DNA of 64,000 bases from Lentisphaeria bacterium (GTDB lineage: Bacteria > Verrucomicrobiota > Lentisphaeria > Victivallales > UBA1829): assembly GCA_017456805.1 (NCBI GenBank), contig JAFTIQ010000013.1:1-64000 (forward strand), in the 5' to 3' direction. A program made the position numbers and the translations under genes. This document shows positions 1 through 8,813 of the stretch, piece after piece. The notes below the pieces were generated by a model. It did not search any database. It worked only from the letters and a program-made list of their open reading frames with translations, and was not told the DNA's origin. How positions within the stretch are numbered: the stretch's first letter is position 1; every line of letters begins with the position of its first letter.

Positions 1-357
1 ATGGATAAAGGCAAATTCCGCATACGCCTTAATAAAATTGATGCACCTGAAAAGAAACAAGCCTTTGGCAACAAAGCCAAACAGTATTTATCCTCTTTGA
101 TTTTCGGCAAACAAGTTTCTGTAAGGTTCAAAGAAATAGACCGTTACGGCAGAGTTTTAGGGGTTATTTACTGTGACGGTGCAGAAATCAATCTTGTAAT
201 GGTTCAAAATGGCTATGCGTGGCATTACAGCTATTACGATAAAACCCCTGCATATATTCAAGCAGAAAAACAAGCAAGGGCAGATAAAAAAGGTTTATGG
301 GCAGAACCAAACCCCATAAATCCTTACCAATTCCGCAAATCCCAGAAAAAACGCTGA
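1..357 (+). CDS. Thermonuclease (SNase-like) family protein, 5' end cut by window
   Basis: The 118 visible residues match the central and C-terminal part of the staphylococcal-nuclease fold. They include IDAPE (catalytic Asp/Glu region), FGNKAKQYL, the DRYGR loop with its active-site Arg, and a later NGYAWHY segment. Enzymes of this family cut DNA or RNA with calcium and are usually secreted. The usual first strand (a DGDT-type motif) and any signal peptide are missing. The ATG at base 1 is therefore probably an internal Met, with the true start before the window. The gene is AT-rich and lysine-rich compared with its neighbours, which could reflect transfer. The 229 bases after it are AT-rich, with no gene beyond the promoter of the next one. 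Confidence 0.8.
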   Translation: MDKGKFRIRLNKIDAPEKKQAFGNKAKQYLSSLIFGKQVSVRFKEIDRYGRVLGVIYCDGAEINLVMVQNGYAWHYSYYDKTPAYIQAEKQARADKKGLWAEPNPINPYQFRKSQKKR

Positions 358-527
358 CTTTCTGAAAAAAACAATAAAAAAATTCACGGTGTTTATTCTA
401 AATGTTCACCAGCAGTTCAATAAGCGTAAAAATCTGTCTTGAAAGATTCTTTTTTTTTATTGCATTTTTGTTTGATATAAAAACACCTTTCTTTTTCAGA
501 AAATTACGGAATTTTTCTGTATTGCAA

Positions 528-555
528 TTGCTTTTTTTCAAACAAGGTATATATT
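528..555 (+). promoter_or_regulatory. Sigma-70 type promoter of the sialidase-like gene
   Basis: TTGCTT at 528-533, a 16-nt spacer and TATATT at 550-555. The predicted start of transcription near 562 makes an ATG at 566 unlikely as the start codon and supports the ATG at 587. Confidence 0.5.
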
Positions 556-586
556 CCCCGGATATATGTATCTGCAAGGAGTTTAT

Positions 587-2395
587 ATGGAAAATTCTAT
601 CCTCTATAGTGAAATATTTGAACCGGAAGTCACAGCTTTTGCGCCCCGTTTTGCCGATCGCTCCATGATGATCACCCGCGAAGGTGAAATACGGGTATAC
701 GGATGCCGCACCCATGAACACGAAAACGGTAGAAAAAATGCCACGTTTATCGTTATGCGTTCCAAAGACAACGGTTTGAATTTCGTAACAGAAGAAATTC
801 CTGTTGACGATCCTGGTGCAAGAGTTGCCTCCCCCTGGGATGACAGTTATCTTACCATGATCTCCCATCTGGACGAGGTCGGTACAAGCAACCATTGCGC
901 CGAAAGCCACGTCCCGGCTGCCGTTCAACTTCATAATCCTTCCTCCGGCACATTCGTTTACCGTTCTCCAAAAGGAGCGGATGGTCCGTGGGAAGTTACA
1001 AAAATCAGCGATAATATTATCCACTTGCAGAGGCTCCCCCTGCCGCTGAAAAAATGGAAACGCTGGATCAACATCGGTCAGCGGCGGATGCCGGAAGATG
1101 ACCGTATACACCCAGTTGTTTTTCTCGGCGATGCAGAAGGGAATAAGTGGAGCGAAACGATTCTGCCTGCACCCCCCGTCTTTGAATTGACCTACCCTCA
1201 CAAAGGGATGCGCTGGTATGATCCCGGTGCGGAACCGGCTTTTGCCGAAACGCCCTCCGGCAGGATCATCATGCTGCTGCGCACCTCAAAAGATGTCCAT
1301 TACGAATGTTTTTCCGACGACGGCGGCATCACCTGGTCTGAGATGAAACCCTCTGTTTTCTATGCCGTTGCCACAATGCCGGGGATCTATTCGCTCTCCG
1401 ACGGGCGCATGGTCGCCATCTGGAACAACACCTGTCCTTTGCCCGAAGTCGATCACCAGACTCAGACGATTCTGGACGAGAGTGAAAGAGCGGGCAAATG
1501 GGAGGATTTTTTCACCAACCGCGATGCCATTCATGCCGCTGTTTCCAGTGATGAGGGCAAGACCTGGACAGGATTCCGTGAAATCGTACTCAATCCTGTT
1601 CGCAATAACAGTGATTTCCGCTCCAATAATGGATCCTGGTACCTCAAAGACAAAAGTGTTCACCAGAACCAGCTGATCGAACTGCCGGGAAATAAAGTTC
1701 TGCTCCACTGCGGTCAGCATCTCAAGTGTTCCCGGCTCATTCTCTTCGATCTGGACTTCCTCTTTGCTGAAAAACGCAGCGACGATTTCAGCTGCGGACT
1801 GGAAAATTGGAGCACCCACCTCTATTACAAAAGCATTCCCGGCGGATGCCGCATCACGGGACATTGTGCCTATAACCGCTGTACCGGAGCTCAGTTGATG
1901 CCCGCCCCTGATGAGGATTTCCGTGAGGCTCTGCTAATCGGCCGTCATCCGGACAACCGCCTGATCTCCGACAGGGAAGGTGCTGTCTGGAACTTCCCGG
2001 GATGCCGCAAAGGTTCGGTTTCTGCTGTTCTTACAGTCATGCCCGGAACAGCAGGGGTGCGCATCTCTCTTGCTGACCGCTGGATCAACCCCTGTGATGA
2101 ATACGTTGGCGAATTATCCCCCTTCTCCTTCATCATCGACGGCAAAGGATGTGTCAACGGGACTTTGATTGCGGAACCGGGCAAACGCTCCACAGTGGAT
2201 ATGGAATTTGATCTCGACAAAAATATTCTGACCGTATCCGGCAGCAGCTCAAGAGTGGAGATCCCATACGGACGCACACTCCCGGCTCCTTTCGGGAAAG
2301 AGATCCAGTTGAGTTACCTCCACTTGCAGACTGCAGCTGAAACAGCCGATCTTGCCGGAGTCTACTTTTACAGTGTGGCAATGGAGAAACGCTGA
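587..2395 (+). CDS. Sialidase/BNR-repeat family protein, probably cytoplasmic
   Basis: A 602-aa protein with three Asp-box motifs of the S-x-D-x-G-x-x-[FW] type: SKDNGLNF near residue 59, SDDGGITW near 243 and SSDEGKTW near 320. These mark a six-bladed beta-propeller of the sialidase/neuraminidase superfamily. The last ~200 residues form a second beta-rich region. I chose the ATG at 587 because AAGGAG lies 5 nt upstream; the in-frame ATG at 566 has no ribosome site. No signal peptide is visible, so it would act on imported sugars or be a non-sialidase propeller enzyme. The gene stands alone behind its own promoter. True sialidase specificity (arginine triad, Tyr/Glu pair) cannot be confirmed by eye. 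Confidence 0.7.
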   Translation: MENSILYSEIFEPEVTAFAPRFADRSMMITREGEIRVYGCRTHEHENGRKNATFIVMRSKDNGLNFVTEEIPVDDPGARVASPWDDSYLTMISHLDEVGTSNHCAESHVPAAVQLHNPSSGTFVYRSPKGADGPWEVTKISDNIIHLQRLPLPLKKWKRWINIGQRRMPEDDRIHPVVFLGDAEGNKWSETILPAPPVFELTYPHKGMRWYDPGAEPAFAETPSGRIIMLLRTSKDVHYECFSDDGGITWSEMKPSVFYAVATMPGIYSLSDGRMVAIWNNTCPLPEVDHQTQTILDESERAGKWEDFFTNRDAIHAAVSSDEGKTWTGFREIVLNPVRNNSDFRSNNGSWYLKDKSVHQNQLIELPGNKVLLHCGQHLKCSRLILFDLDFLFAEKRSDDFSCGLENWSTHLYYKSIPGGCRITGHCAYNRCTGAQLMPAPDEDFREALLIGRHPDNRLISDREGAVWNFPGCRKGSVSAVLTVMPGTAGVRISLADRWINPCDEYVGELSPFSFIIDGKGCVNGTLIAEPGKRSTVDMEFDLDKNILTVSGSSSRVEIPYGRTLPAPFGKEIQLSYLHLQTAAETADLAGVYFYSVAMEKR

Positions 2396-2484
2396 AATCA
2401 GGGTTCCAATATCTCAAGGCCTTGCACCTGACGGGCTGCGGGCTTCCCCCCTTCCCGCCCACCCGCAAACTACCGAAGGGAGTT

Positions 2485-2547
2485 GAGCCGTTGCTGCATT
2501 CCGATCAGGGTTGGCAATATCAAATGAATGAGTATCGTAGAATGCAA
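2485..2547 (+). pseudogene. Remnant of an IS3-family transposase (integrase core scrap)
   Basis: This short frame translates to a segment containing LLHSDQGWQYQMNEYRRM, which closely resembles the HSDQGWQYQ region of IS3/IS150-type OrfB transposases (second catalytic Asp of the DDE core). Nothing before or after it in any frame continues the transposase, and the flanks (2396-2484, GC-rich; 2548-2715) hold nothing else I recognise. It is a decayed fragment lying just downstream of two tRNA-Asp genes. Confidence 0.45.
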
Positions 2548-2715
2548 TACCCCATTTTTCCGGAGGAGATCTCACTGCATTTGAGAGGGGCTCCGGAGCA
2601 GATGCTCTTTGCCCAATCAGATCGCTTTTTTCCGTCAAAACAATTCCGCATGGAAAGACAAATTGCTGGTTTAAATGATTGCGGGATTGGGAATGATTCG
2701 GTTTAAAATAAAAAA

Positions 2716-2792
2716 TGGCGGAATTGACGGGACTCGAACCCGCAACATCCACCGTGACAGGGTGGCACTCTAACCAATTGAGCTACAACTCC
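2716..2792 (-). tRNA. tRNA-Asp (GTC), copy 2
   Basis: On the minus strand this folds as a 77-nt cloverleaf with encoded CCA. The acceptor stem is GGAGTTG/CAATTCC, the anticodon arm is CCACC-CTGTCAC-GGTGG with anticodon GTC, and the T-arm loop contains GGTTCGAAC. It is identical to the copy at 2819-2895 and 26 nt downstream of it, so both are probably cut from one precursor. Confidence 0.96.
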
Positions 2793-2818
2793 GCTTAAGG
2801 TATCAAAAGAAATAAAAA

Positions 2819-2895
2819 TGGCGGAATTGACGGGACTCGAACCCGCAACATCCACCGTGACAGGGTGGCACTCTAACCAATTGAGCTACAACTCC
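2819..2895 (-). tRNA. tRNA-Asp (GTC), copy 1
   Basis: Identical in sequence and fold to the tRNA at 2716-2792, including encoded CCA. It lies first behind the minus-strand promoter at 2923-2950, with a leader of about 20 nt. Confidence 0.96.
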
Positions 2896-2922
2896 GCAGT
2901 CGTATTTCTTAATGATTAATGT

Positions 2923-2950
2923 AATATAACCCCTTTTTTCAAAAATGCAA
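2923..2950 (-). promoter_or_regulatory. Promoter of the tandem tRNA-Asp genes
   Basis: Read on the minus strand: TTGCAT (2950-2945), 16 nt, TATATT (2928-2923). The spacing to the first tRNA fits a stable-RNA promoter. Confidence 0.55.
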
Positions 2951-2999
2951 ACCGGAAAATCGTTTTTTTTCAAAAAAACTCAAAATTCATGGCTGCATT

Positions 3000-3683
3000 T
3001 TACTGTTCATCCTGTTCTTCCGAGGGCTTTTGCCCCGGAAGCACAACTCCACCGCTGACGATCAGACGCATGGCATCTCCCGCAGACATTTCCAGAAGAA
3101 TACAATCTTCTTTCGGTACATAAAGCAGGAAGCCGCTGGTCGGGTTCGGCGTCGTCGGCATAAATACACTGTACATTCCGTTTTTGAAGTACTGATTCAG
3201 TTCAAAATCATTTTCGTTATAATTGGTAATGAACCCGATTGCCCAGCAGCCCTTCCGGGGATATTCAAAAAATACGACCTGTTTGAACAGTCCGCCCTGC
3301 TGGGTTTTCACAGTTTCACCGATCTGTTCACAGGTGGAATAGACTGTACTGAGAAGCGGGAGCTTCATCAGAAATTTATGGGCAAGCTGAATCATTTGTT
3401 TGCCGAGTGTCGCCCGCCCGAGAAGTCCGACAAGAAAGATTGCGATTGCCAAAAAAAGGATCGTCCCGACACGGATCAGCACCGTCGCAACAGCCTTGTC
3501 TTCCCATTCAGGTCTGTAATGATGCAGCAGCTGAACAGACCAATCTGTCATGATGGAAATGCTCCACCATCCGATCCAGAGGGTGACCAGGATCGGAACG
3601 ACGATAAAGAGTCCTGCCATCAAACTGCTTTTCAATGCCGGAACAACGCCCTTTGCCGGGGCTTTCGGATTGGAAGAAAACAT
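3000..3683 (-). CDS. DUF502 family inner-membrane protein
   Basis: A 227-aa protein with two hydrophobic helices (about residues 18-45 and 75-95). Between them lies a loop, and a soluble C-terminal half contains FMPTTPNPTSGFLLYVP, the conserved core of DUF502. The function of the family is unknown; it is widespread in bacteria. AGGAGG lies 6 nt before the ATG. It is the last gene of a minus-strand run phoH-pgpH-ybeY-corC-DUF502 and starts 18 nt after the previous stop, so it is probably co-transcribed with that RNA-maturation and membrane cluster. Confidence 0.85.
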   Translation of the reverse strand: MFSSNPKAPAKGVVPALKSSLMAGLFIVVPILVTLWIGWWSISIMTDWSVQLLHHYRPEWEDKAVATVLIRVGTILFLAIAIFLVGLLGRATLGKQMIQLAHKFLMKLPLLSTVYSTCEQIGETVKTQQGGLFKQVVFFEYPRKGCWAIGFITNYNENDFELNQYFKNGMYSVFMPTTPNPTSGFLLYVPKEDCILLEMSAGDAMRLIVSGGVVLPGQKPSEEQDEQ

Positions 3684-3701
3684 TGCATATCCTCCTGAGT
3701 T

Positions 3702-4976
3702 TTATTCTGCAGATTCGTCCAGAACGTAAATTCTCAATTTTTGGATTTTCCGTTTATCTGCACTGACAATTTCTGCACGGAACAAGTTCGGTTCTGTAAA
3801 AACTTCTCCTGTTTCCGGAATCCTGCCCATGGCGGAGCATATATAGCCGCCGATGGTATCTGAAGTTTCATCTTCGGGCAATTCGATATCAAGGATCTCA
3901 TTGACGTCGGAAATCGCTGTTCTGGCTTCCAGAATCACGGAACCGTCCGGCATCAGCTGGGATTTTTCTTCCGCCTCTTCCTGAGGATCAAATTCATCCC
4001 GGACATCACCCACGATCTCTTCGATGATATCTTCAAATGTCACGATCCCGCTGGTTCCGCCGTATTCATCAATAATGACGGCAAAGTGGTTATGAGAGCG
4101 TTTGATTTCGTCCAGAAGCTCGTCCACCGCTTTGGTTTCCGGCACAAAGATCGGAGTTCTTGCCAGACGGGCGAGTTTCTGTTTTTCATCTGTGACCCGG
4201 ATAAAATCTTTGGCGTAGATCACACCGCGGATCTCATCAATGGATTTGTCATAGACCGGAATCCGGCTGTGACCGCTTTCGATGATCAGCCGTTTTGCTT
4301 CTGCCACAGTTGCTTTCATGGGCAGGGCTTCAATATCCACCCGGGGCGTCATGATCTCTTTTACAGAGGTGTTGGGTAAATCAAAGATCCCTTTGATCAT
4401 CCGCTTTTCCCCTTCTTCCAGATCACTGTCCGGCTGATCTTCCATCATATCAAGAATTTCATCTTCCAGACTTGCTTTATCTTCAGGATCTGTTTCGTTC
4501 AGGAATTTTTCAACCCGTCTGTCAATCATGCGGTAAAGCGGCGAAAGAGGAAGAAGAATGATTTTTGCAAGCATTGCATTGATCGGCATCAGGAGACTGA
4601 GGATTTTGATATCCGCCCGCACAAGCACCAGTTTCTGCAGGATTTCCGCGACTCCGCAGAGAAGCAGTACCAGCCCGACATAGAACCCGATCTGCACATA
4701 TTGTTCGGTCCATTGAAGAGCTCCTGTGATCTCTTTGGAAACCGGAAGGACCATTGCTCCGCAGATCAATGCGAGGACAAACAATGAAAGCTTGAACCAG
4801 GTCCGGAACAGATGTTCCTCTTCCAGCCATGCATCCAGCTTTTTTGCCAGCTCCGGCTCTGTTTCTTCCAGCTTTCTGACCCGTCCGCCGGAAAGATTTT
4901 CATACGCGTCATAGACACACGAGATGCTGACATATACCACAGAGGCAGCCAGAAGGATAATATCGTAATTACTCAT
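3702..4976 (-). CDS. CBS-domain transporter-associated protein, CorC/HlyC-like
   Basis: A 424-aa protein. The N-terminal third has hydrophobic segments (residues 5-25, 58-80, 88-115, 128-150) but is a shortened, atypical DUF21 region. A CBS pair follows (about 190-320) containing IMTPRVDIEALP and the conserved FAVIIDEYGGTSGIVTFEDIIEEIVGDV block (here cited only by its ends). The C-terminus is a CorC_HlyC FAD-like domain. Relatives are linked to magnesium or cobalt efflux. It begins 3 nt after ybeY ends, in the conserved ybeY-corC order. Confidence 0.85.
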   Translation of the reverse strand: MSNYDIILLAASVVYVSISCVYDAYENLSGGRVRKLEETEPELAKKLDAWLEEEHLFRTWFKLSLFVLALICGAMVLPVSKEITGALQWTEQYVQIGFYVGLVLLLCGVAEILQKLVLVRADIKILSLLMPINAMLAKIILLPLSPLYRMIDRRVEKFLNETDPEDKASLEDEILDMMEDQPDSDLEEGEKRMIKGIFDLPNTSVKEIMTPRVDIEALPMKATVAEAKRLIIESGHSRIPVYDKSIDEIRGVIYAKDFIRVTDEKQKLARLARTPIFVPETKAVDELLDEIKRSHNHFAVIIDEYGGTSGIVTFEDIIEEIVGDVRDEFDPQEEAEEKSQLMPDGSVILEARTAISDVNEILDIELPEDETSDTIGGYICSAMGRIPETGEVFTEPNLFRAEIVSADKRKIQKLRIYVLDESAE

Positions 4977-4979
4977 AGA

Positions 4980-5474
4980 TTACCGGACAGGAACCAGCCC
5001 TTGTCCAAAAACCCTTTCAAAGTTGATTTTCTGTTCCATTGCTTTCAGTACACGTTTTTCCGCCCGGCGCATCTTTCGCTTCGCCTCCGGACAGAGATCA
5101 TCTTCTCCAGCCATGTGGAGAAAACCGTGCACAATATATAACGTCACTTCCCGGGAATAGGGAAGATCCCGTTTCTTTGCTTCTTTTTCTGCAACTTCCG
5201 GGCAGATATAAAGTTCAATCCCCGGCGCTGCATCATCCTCTTCCTCCGGAAGATCAGGATCCCGCAAATCAAAGCTGATCACATCCGTTGCACCTTCATG
5301 ACCAAGCATTTCCATATTGGCTTCCGCCATCTGTTCCGCAGAAAGAAACACCACCGAAACCGCCGGACAATCTCCGACCCCGGCTTCTTCCGCTGCCAGC
5401 CGGATCAATTCGTCAAGATTTTTGCGACGCGGCCGCTTTGCGTTCAGCTGCCACGAACAAATCGTTTTCATCAT
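4980..5474 (-). CDS. ybeY: Endoribonuclease YbeY
   Basis: A 164-aa metalloprotein of the YbeY family, needed in other bacteria for 16S rRNA 3'-end maturation and late ribosome quality control. The family zinc motif appears as HGFLHMAGEDD: the first two His ligands are present and the third position is Asp instead of the usual His. EATDVISFD-type sequence (ATDVISFDLRDP) lies upstream as expected. I chose the ATG at 5474 because GAGG lies 6 nt upstream; an in-frame ATG at 5510 lies deep inside pgpH. The gene overlaps the 3' end of pgpH by 62 nt, suggesting translational coupling. Confidence 0.88.
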   Translation of the reverse strand: MMKTICSWQLNAKRPRRKNLDELIRLAAEEAGVGDCPAVSVVFLSAEQMAEANMEMLGHEGATDVISFDLRDPDLPEEEDDAAPGIELYICPEVAEKEAKKRDLPYSREVTLYIVHGFLHMAGEDDLCPEAKRKMRRAEKRVLKAMEQKINFERVFGQGLVPVR

Positions 5475-7671
5475 CAGGTTCCTCTTCTTTCGGATATGGA
5501 ATTCTCGCATGAAGCATGGAGGTTAAGGTTTTGATAAAGCTTTCCCGGATCTGAGTCAACTCCCGGAACGTCAATGAACTGTCATCCAGCTGCCCATCAC
5601 GGAGACGGTTATGGAAAATCGCTTCCACCATTTCCTTGATCTTGCTGTAAGTGGGCTTCTCCAATGCTCTGGAGGCCGCTTCACAGGCATCTGCAAGCGA
5701 AAGAATCGCTGTCTCCCGGGTTTTCGGCCGGGGACCGGAGTAACGGAAATCCTGCTCATCAAAACACTCTCCGCTGTCCTTCGCCTGTTTGTAGAAGTAA
5801 TAAACCAGATCCGTTCCGTGGTGCTGTTCGATCGCATCCCGGATCGGACGTTTCAATTTATATTTTCTGGCAAGTTCCATCCCTTCCCGGACATGGTTGA
5901 TGATCACCATGGCACTCATCTTCGGTGTCTTATCCTTATGATGATCTTCCCCATTGCTGTTTTCTGTGAAATGTTCCGGATTGGAAAGTTTTCCGGCATC
6001 ATGGAACAACGCGCCCACACGCGCTTTGACCGGATCCGCTTTGATCGCTGTCGCAGCCGCTTCCGCAAGAGTGGAAACAATCAAACTGTGATGATAGGTC
6101 CCGGGGACTTTCAGCTGCATCTCCTTCAATAACGGATGGTTGAAGTCACTGTAAAGATTCAGCGACATCCGGCTCGTCAGGTCAAAACAAAGTTCCAGCA
6201 GGAACAGCGCAAACTGCACCAGCACGATCGTGGCGATTCCGGAGGCAACAGGAAGAATCAGCGGCCAGGGAAGTACTTTTTCCAGTGACCCATCCCTCCA
6301 GCAGAATACAACAGCCAGTACCATTGAGACGATCGTAACCGTGAAGAATCCCTTCAAAAACAGACTCCGGTAGTTCATGCAGTTTTTGATCATGTAAGAC
6401 GAAAGGGCACTGACGACCATCCCGTACACCACCATATCAAACTGGGAGTTGTATTGCGTGCCGGAAAATGCCGCCACCAGAGAAATAAACAGTCCGGAAA
6501 ACAGAGCAGTCCTCACTCCCACCAGCGATCCGATCACGATCGGGGCAAAACCGATGGGCAGTGCCAGATACCACAATCTGGGCGGAATGGAAAACATTTC
6601 ACTGGCATACGCAAACAGTTTTACAGAAAAGATGTTCAGCAAAAGTGCCGCAAGAATGATCAGCCCCAATGCACAGATCTTTCCGCTGCTCCGGGTAACT
6701 TCCGGATGAATATGGGAAAGATAAATCCCCGTAAACAGGATCAGAAGAAAGGCAATACAGAAACTTTGACACAAATGGATCCAGTTCACGTTCGTCTTCC
6801 GTTTGTTCCGGAGTTCATTCAAATATTTTTCATAGGTCTTCAGCATTTCCAGATGCCGTTTTTCCACCTTTTCCCCTTTCCGGATAAGAACTTCATTCCG
6901 CTGAATATCTTTTTCGATATTTCCGGCTCGTCTGATCGCTTCCTGCCGTTTTGATTCCGTATATTCCTGATCGTATTCAGCAGTAACGCCCGACAGCCAG
7001 TTGCGGATTTCAATTTTCCATTTCTGCTTCTCTTTTTCCCACGAAGCCCGGGGAAAATATTTCATAACAAGATCATCAGAAAGCTCTTCTGCCTTTTCTT
7101 CCGGGGTGTAGGCTCTCCGGATATTCTTTTTCTCCAGCACCCGCTCCTTGGGGTCAATGATCCGGATCGTCATATCCCGGTACTTTACCTTGTCGCCGGT
7201 GGAAAGAAGCCCTCTGTGCGCTTCATCAAGCATCTGTTCCAAAAGCTGTTTGTAGAATTCCGGACCGGGGGAGTTTTCCCCTTTCTGTTGTTCCGCAAAG
7301 GTTTTGATCTGTGTTTCCAAAGCCTGAATATTTTCCGGTTTCACACGGAAAAAGAGAGGTTGATCCTGAATGATTTTTTTATGGAATTCTTCAGTTGCCT
7401 GCTGATCGATATAGGTAAAATCCACCTTGGCATAAATTGTTACAGGGGCAGTTTGATCTTCGACCAGTTCAGGCACATCCACAATATCCATGCGGTTCAT
7501 CATGGACCAGATACAGACGCCCATCAGGATCAGCAGCATCAGGATCCCGATGACCGGATTTTTATCCAGATTGCTCCGCAATTTTTCCCGGCGGTCAGAA
7601 ACTTTCCGCCTGTTGAGCATGGTCTTCCGCATCCGCCGCCATCTGAAATACCGTTTGATGTAAGAGGTCAT
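5413..7671 (-). CDS. pgpH: 7TM-HD family protein, PgpH-like cyclic-di-AMP phosphodiesterase
   Basis: A 752-aa protein with an N-terminal membrane helix (about 40-60), a long extracytoplasmic 7TMR-HDED domain (about 80-305), seven membrane helices (about 310-515) and a cytoplasmic HD hydrolase domain. The HD domain carries HHSLIVSTLAEAA, then LFHDAGKL, and later EQHHGTD. PgpH proteins hydrolyse c-di-AMP in Firmicutes; the same activity here is inferred by family. Its start overlaps the stop of phoH by 4 nt (ATGA), and its end overlaps ybeY, so the three genes form one operon. Confidence 0.88.
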   Translation of the reverse strand: MTSYIKRYFRWRRMRKTMLNRRKVSDRREKLRSNLDKNPVIGILMLLILMGVCIWSMMNRMDIVDVPELVEDQTAPVTIYAKVDFTYIDQQATEEFHKKIIQDQPLFFRVKPENIQALETQIKTFAEQQKGENSPGPEFYKQLLEQMLDEAHRGLLSTGDKVKYRDMTIRIIDPKERVLEKKNIRRAYTPEEKAEELSDDLVMKYFPRASWEKEKQKWKIEIRNWLSGVTAEYDQEYTESKRQEAIRRAGNIEKDIQRNEVLIRKGEKVEKRHLEMLKTYEKYLNELRNKRKTNVNWIHLCQSFCIAFLLILFTGIYLSHIHPEVTRSSGKICALGLIILAALLLNIFSVKLFAYASEMFSIPPRLWYLALPIGFAPIVIGSLVGVRTALFSGLFISLVAAFSGTQYNSQFDMVVYGMVVSALSSYMIKNCMNYRSLFLKGFFTVTIVSMVLAVVFCWRDGSLEKVLPWPLILPVASGIATIVLVQFALFLLELCFDLTSRMSLNLYSDFNHPLLKEMQLKVPGTYHHSLIVSTLAEAAATAIKADPVKARVGALFHDAGKLSNPEHFTENSNGEDHHKDKTPKMSAMVIINHVREGMELARKYKLKRPIRDAIEQHHGTDLVYYFYKQAKDSGECFDEQDFRYSGPRPKTRETAILSLADACEAASRALEKPTYSKIKEMVEAIFHNRLRDGQLDDSSLTFRELTQIRESFIKTLTSMLHARIPYPKEEEPDDENDLFVAAERKAAASQKS

Positions 7672-8696
7672 TTTGCCTCCTCGCTTTCTGTTCGGGATGC
7701 TTTATCTTCTTCATAAGCGCGGACGATCCGTTCTACAAGGGAGTGCCGCAGCACATCGCCTTTCCCCAGACGGCATACTTTGATTCCGTCAATATGCTCC
7801 AGAAGGCGGCATGCATTCAGCAAACCGCTTTTCATTTTATGGGGCAGGTCGGTCTGGGAAGGATCTCCGGAAATCACACAGCTGGAGTGAAATCCAAGCC
7901 TGGTCAGAAACATCAGCATCTGATCATTGGTTGCATTTTGGGCTTCGTCAAGGATAATGAAGGAGTTGTTCAAGGTCCTGCCGCGCATGAATGCAAGGGG
8001 GGCAAGCTCAATCATTCCCCGTTCCCGGAACGCTTCCAGCTCAGCCGGATCAAGCATTTCCCGCAGCGCATCGTTCAGAGGCCTCAAATACGGATTGATC
8101 TTTTCTTCCAGATCTCCGGGAAGAAAACCGAGATTTTCTCCGGCTTCCACTGCCGGTCTTGCCAGAACGATCCGTTCACATTTTCCCGCAAGAAGCCTGC
8201 TGACTGCCATTGCGACTGCAAGATATGTCTTTCCGGTACCGGCAGGTCCCAGTGCAAAGACTATATCAGATTTGTTCATAGCATCCACATAAGCCAGCTG
8301 ATTGGCTGTCCGGGGCGTGATCTCCCGTTTCTTTTTGGAAACTTTGATCCGTGCAGAATGAAAATCTTTGAGGGTATCGGTGCTGCCGGAAACACAGGTT
8401 TTGATCGCTGTATCAATATCGGCTTGAGTGACTGTTCCGCAATCACCGTGGATTTTGAAAATATGGTCGAGCAGATGCTTGACTCTCTGGTAAGCCTGAG
8501 GAGTTTTTCCTGTAATTTTGATCCAGGCATCACGGGAAATGAGAGAGACATCTCCGAGGGCAGATTCGATTGCCGCAAGATTTTTCGCCGGATTTCCGGC
8601 AAACATTGCGTTGAGTTCCGAGGCGGTCCTGGCTTCAGCATAGCCGCTGCAGGTCGCCTCGCTTCCTATTCGTCCTGGTTCCTGTTCGTTTTCCAT
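7668..8696 (-). CDS. phoH: PhoH family ATPase
   Basis: A 342-aa protein with an N-terminal KH-like/PhoH-associated region (1-130) and a P-loop ATPase domain. Walker A is GPAGTGKT, Walker B is FIILDEAQNAT, and RTLNNSFI and GDPSQTD motifs are typical. The family (ybeZ in E. coli) works with YbeY in rRNA processing. It is the first gene of the phoH-pgpH-ybeY-corC-DUF502 operon. The start ATG at 8696 has only a weak ribosome site. The 117 bases upstream contain a probable fabF terminator and no promoter I can defend. Confidence 0.92.
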   Translation of the reverse strand: MENEQEPGRIGSEATCSGYAEARTASELNAMFAGNPAKNLAAIESALGDVSLISRDAWIKITGKTPQAYQRVKHLLDHIFKIHGDCGTVTQADIDTAIKTCVSGSTDTLKDFHSARIKVSKKKREITPRTANQLAYVDAMNKSDIVFALGPAGTGKTYLAVAMAVSRLLAGKCERIVLARPAVEAGENLGFLPGDLEEKINPYLRPLNDALREMLDPAELEAFRERGMIELAPLAFMRGRTLNNSFIILDEAQNATNDQMLMFLTRLGFHSSCVISGDPSQTDLPHKMKSGLLNACRLLEHIDGIKVCRLGKGDVLRHSLVERIVRAYEEDKASRTESEEAK

Positions 8697-8723
8697 ATTC
8701 TTTATTCAATAAAAATCAGAACT

Positions 8724-8745
8724 GCCCTGTTTTCAAAGACAGGGC
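8724..8745 (-). terminator. Hairpin between fabF and phoH
   Basis: GCCCTGT and ACAGGGC form a perfect 7-bp stem with an 8-nt loop. On the minus strand a T-rich stretch (ATTTTTATT) follows 8 nt later. A second imperfect palindrome (GGCATG/CATGCC) lies at 8761-8783. Together they probably end fabF transcription. Confidence 0.45.
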
Positions 8746-8813
8746 AATTTCACGACAGAAGGCATGCAGATGATCTACATGCCTCTTGCCGTTGTAAAAT
8801 GTCAGTTTGAAAC

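Noticed and set aside
1..357. Complete thermonuclease gene starting at base 1
   Set aside because: The first conserved strand of the fold and a signal peptide are missing, so the ATG at base 1 is probably internal.
2422..2706. Intact 94-codon gene between the sialidase and the tRNAs
   Set aside because: Only about 20 residues resemble a transposase; the rest matches nothing, and there is no proper start site.
2700..2900. Integrated prophage or island at the tRNA-Asp genes
   Set aside because: No integrase, phage gene or duplicated tRNA end was found; only a transposase scrap lies nearby.
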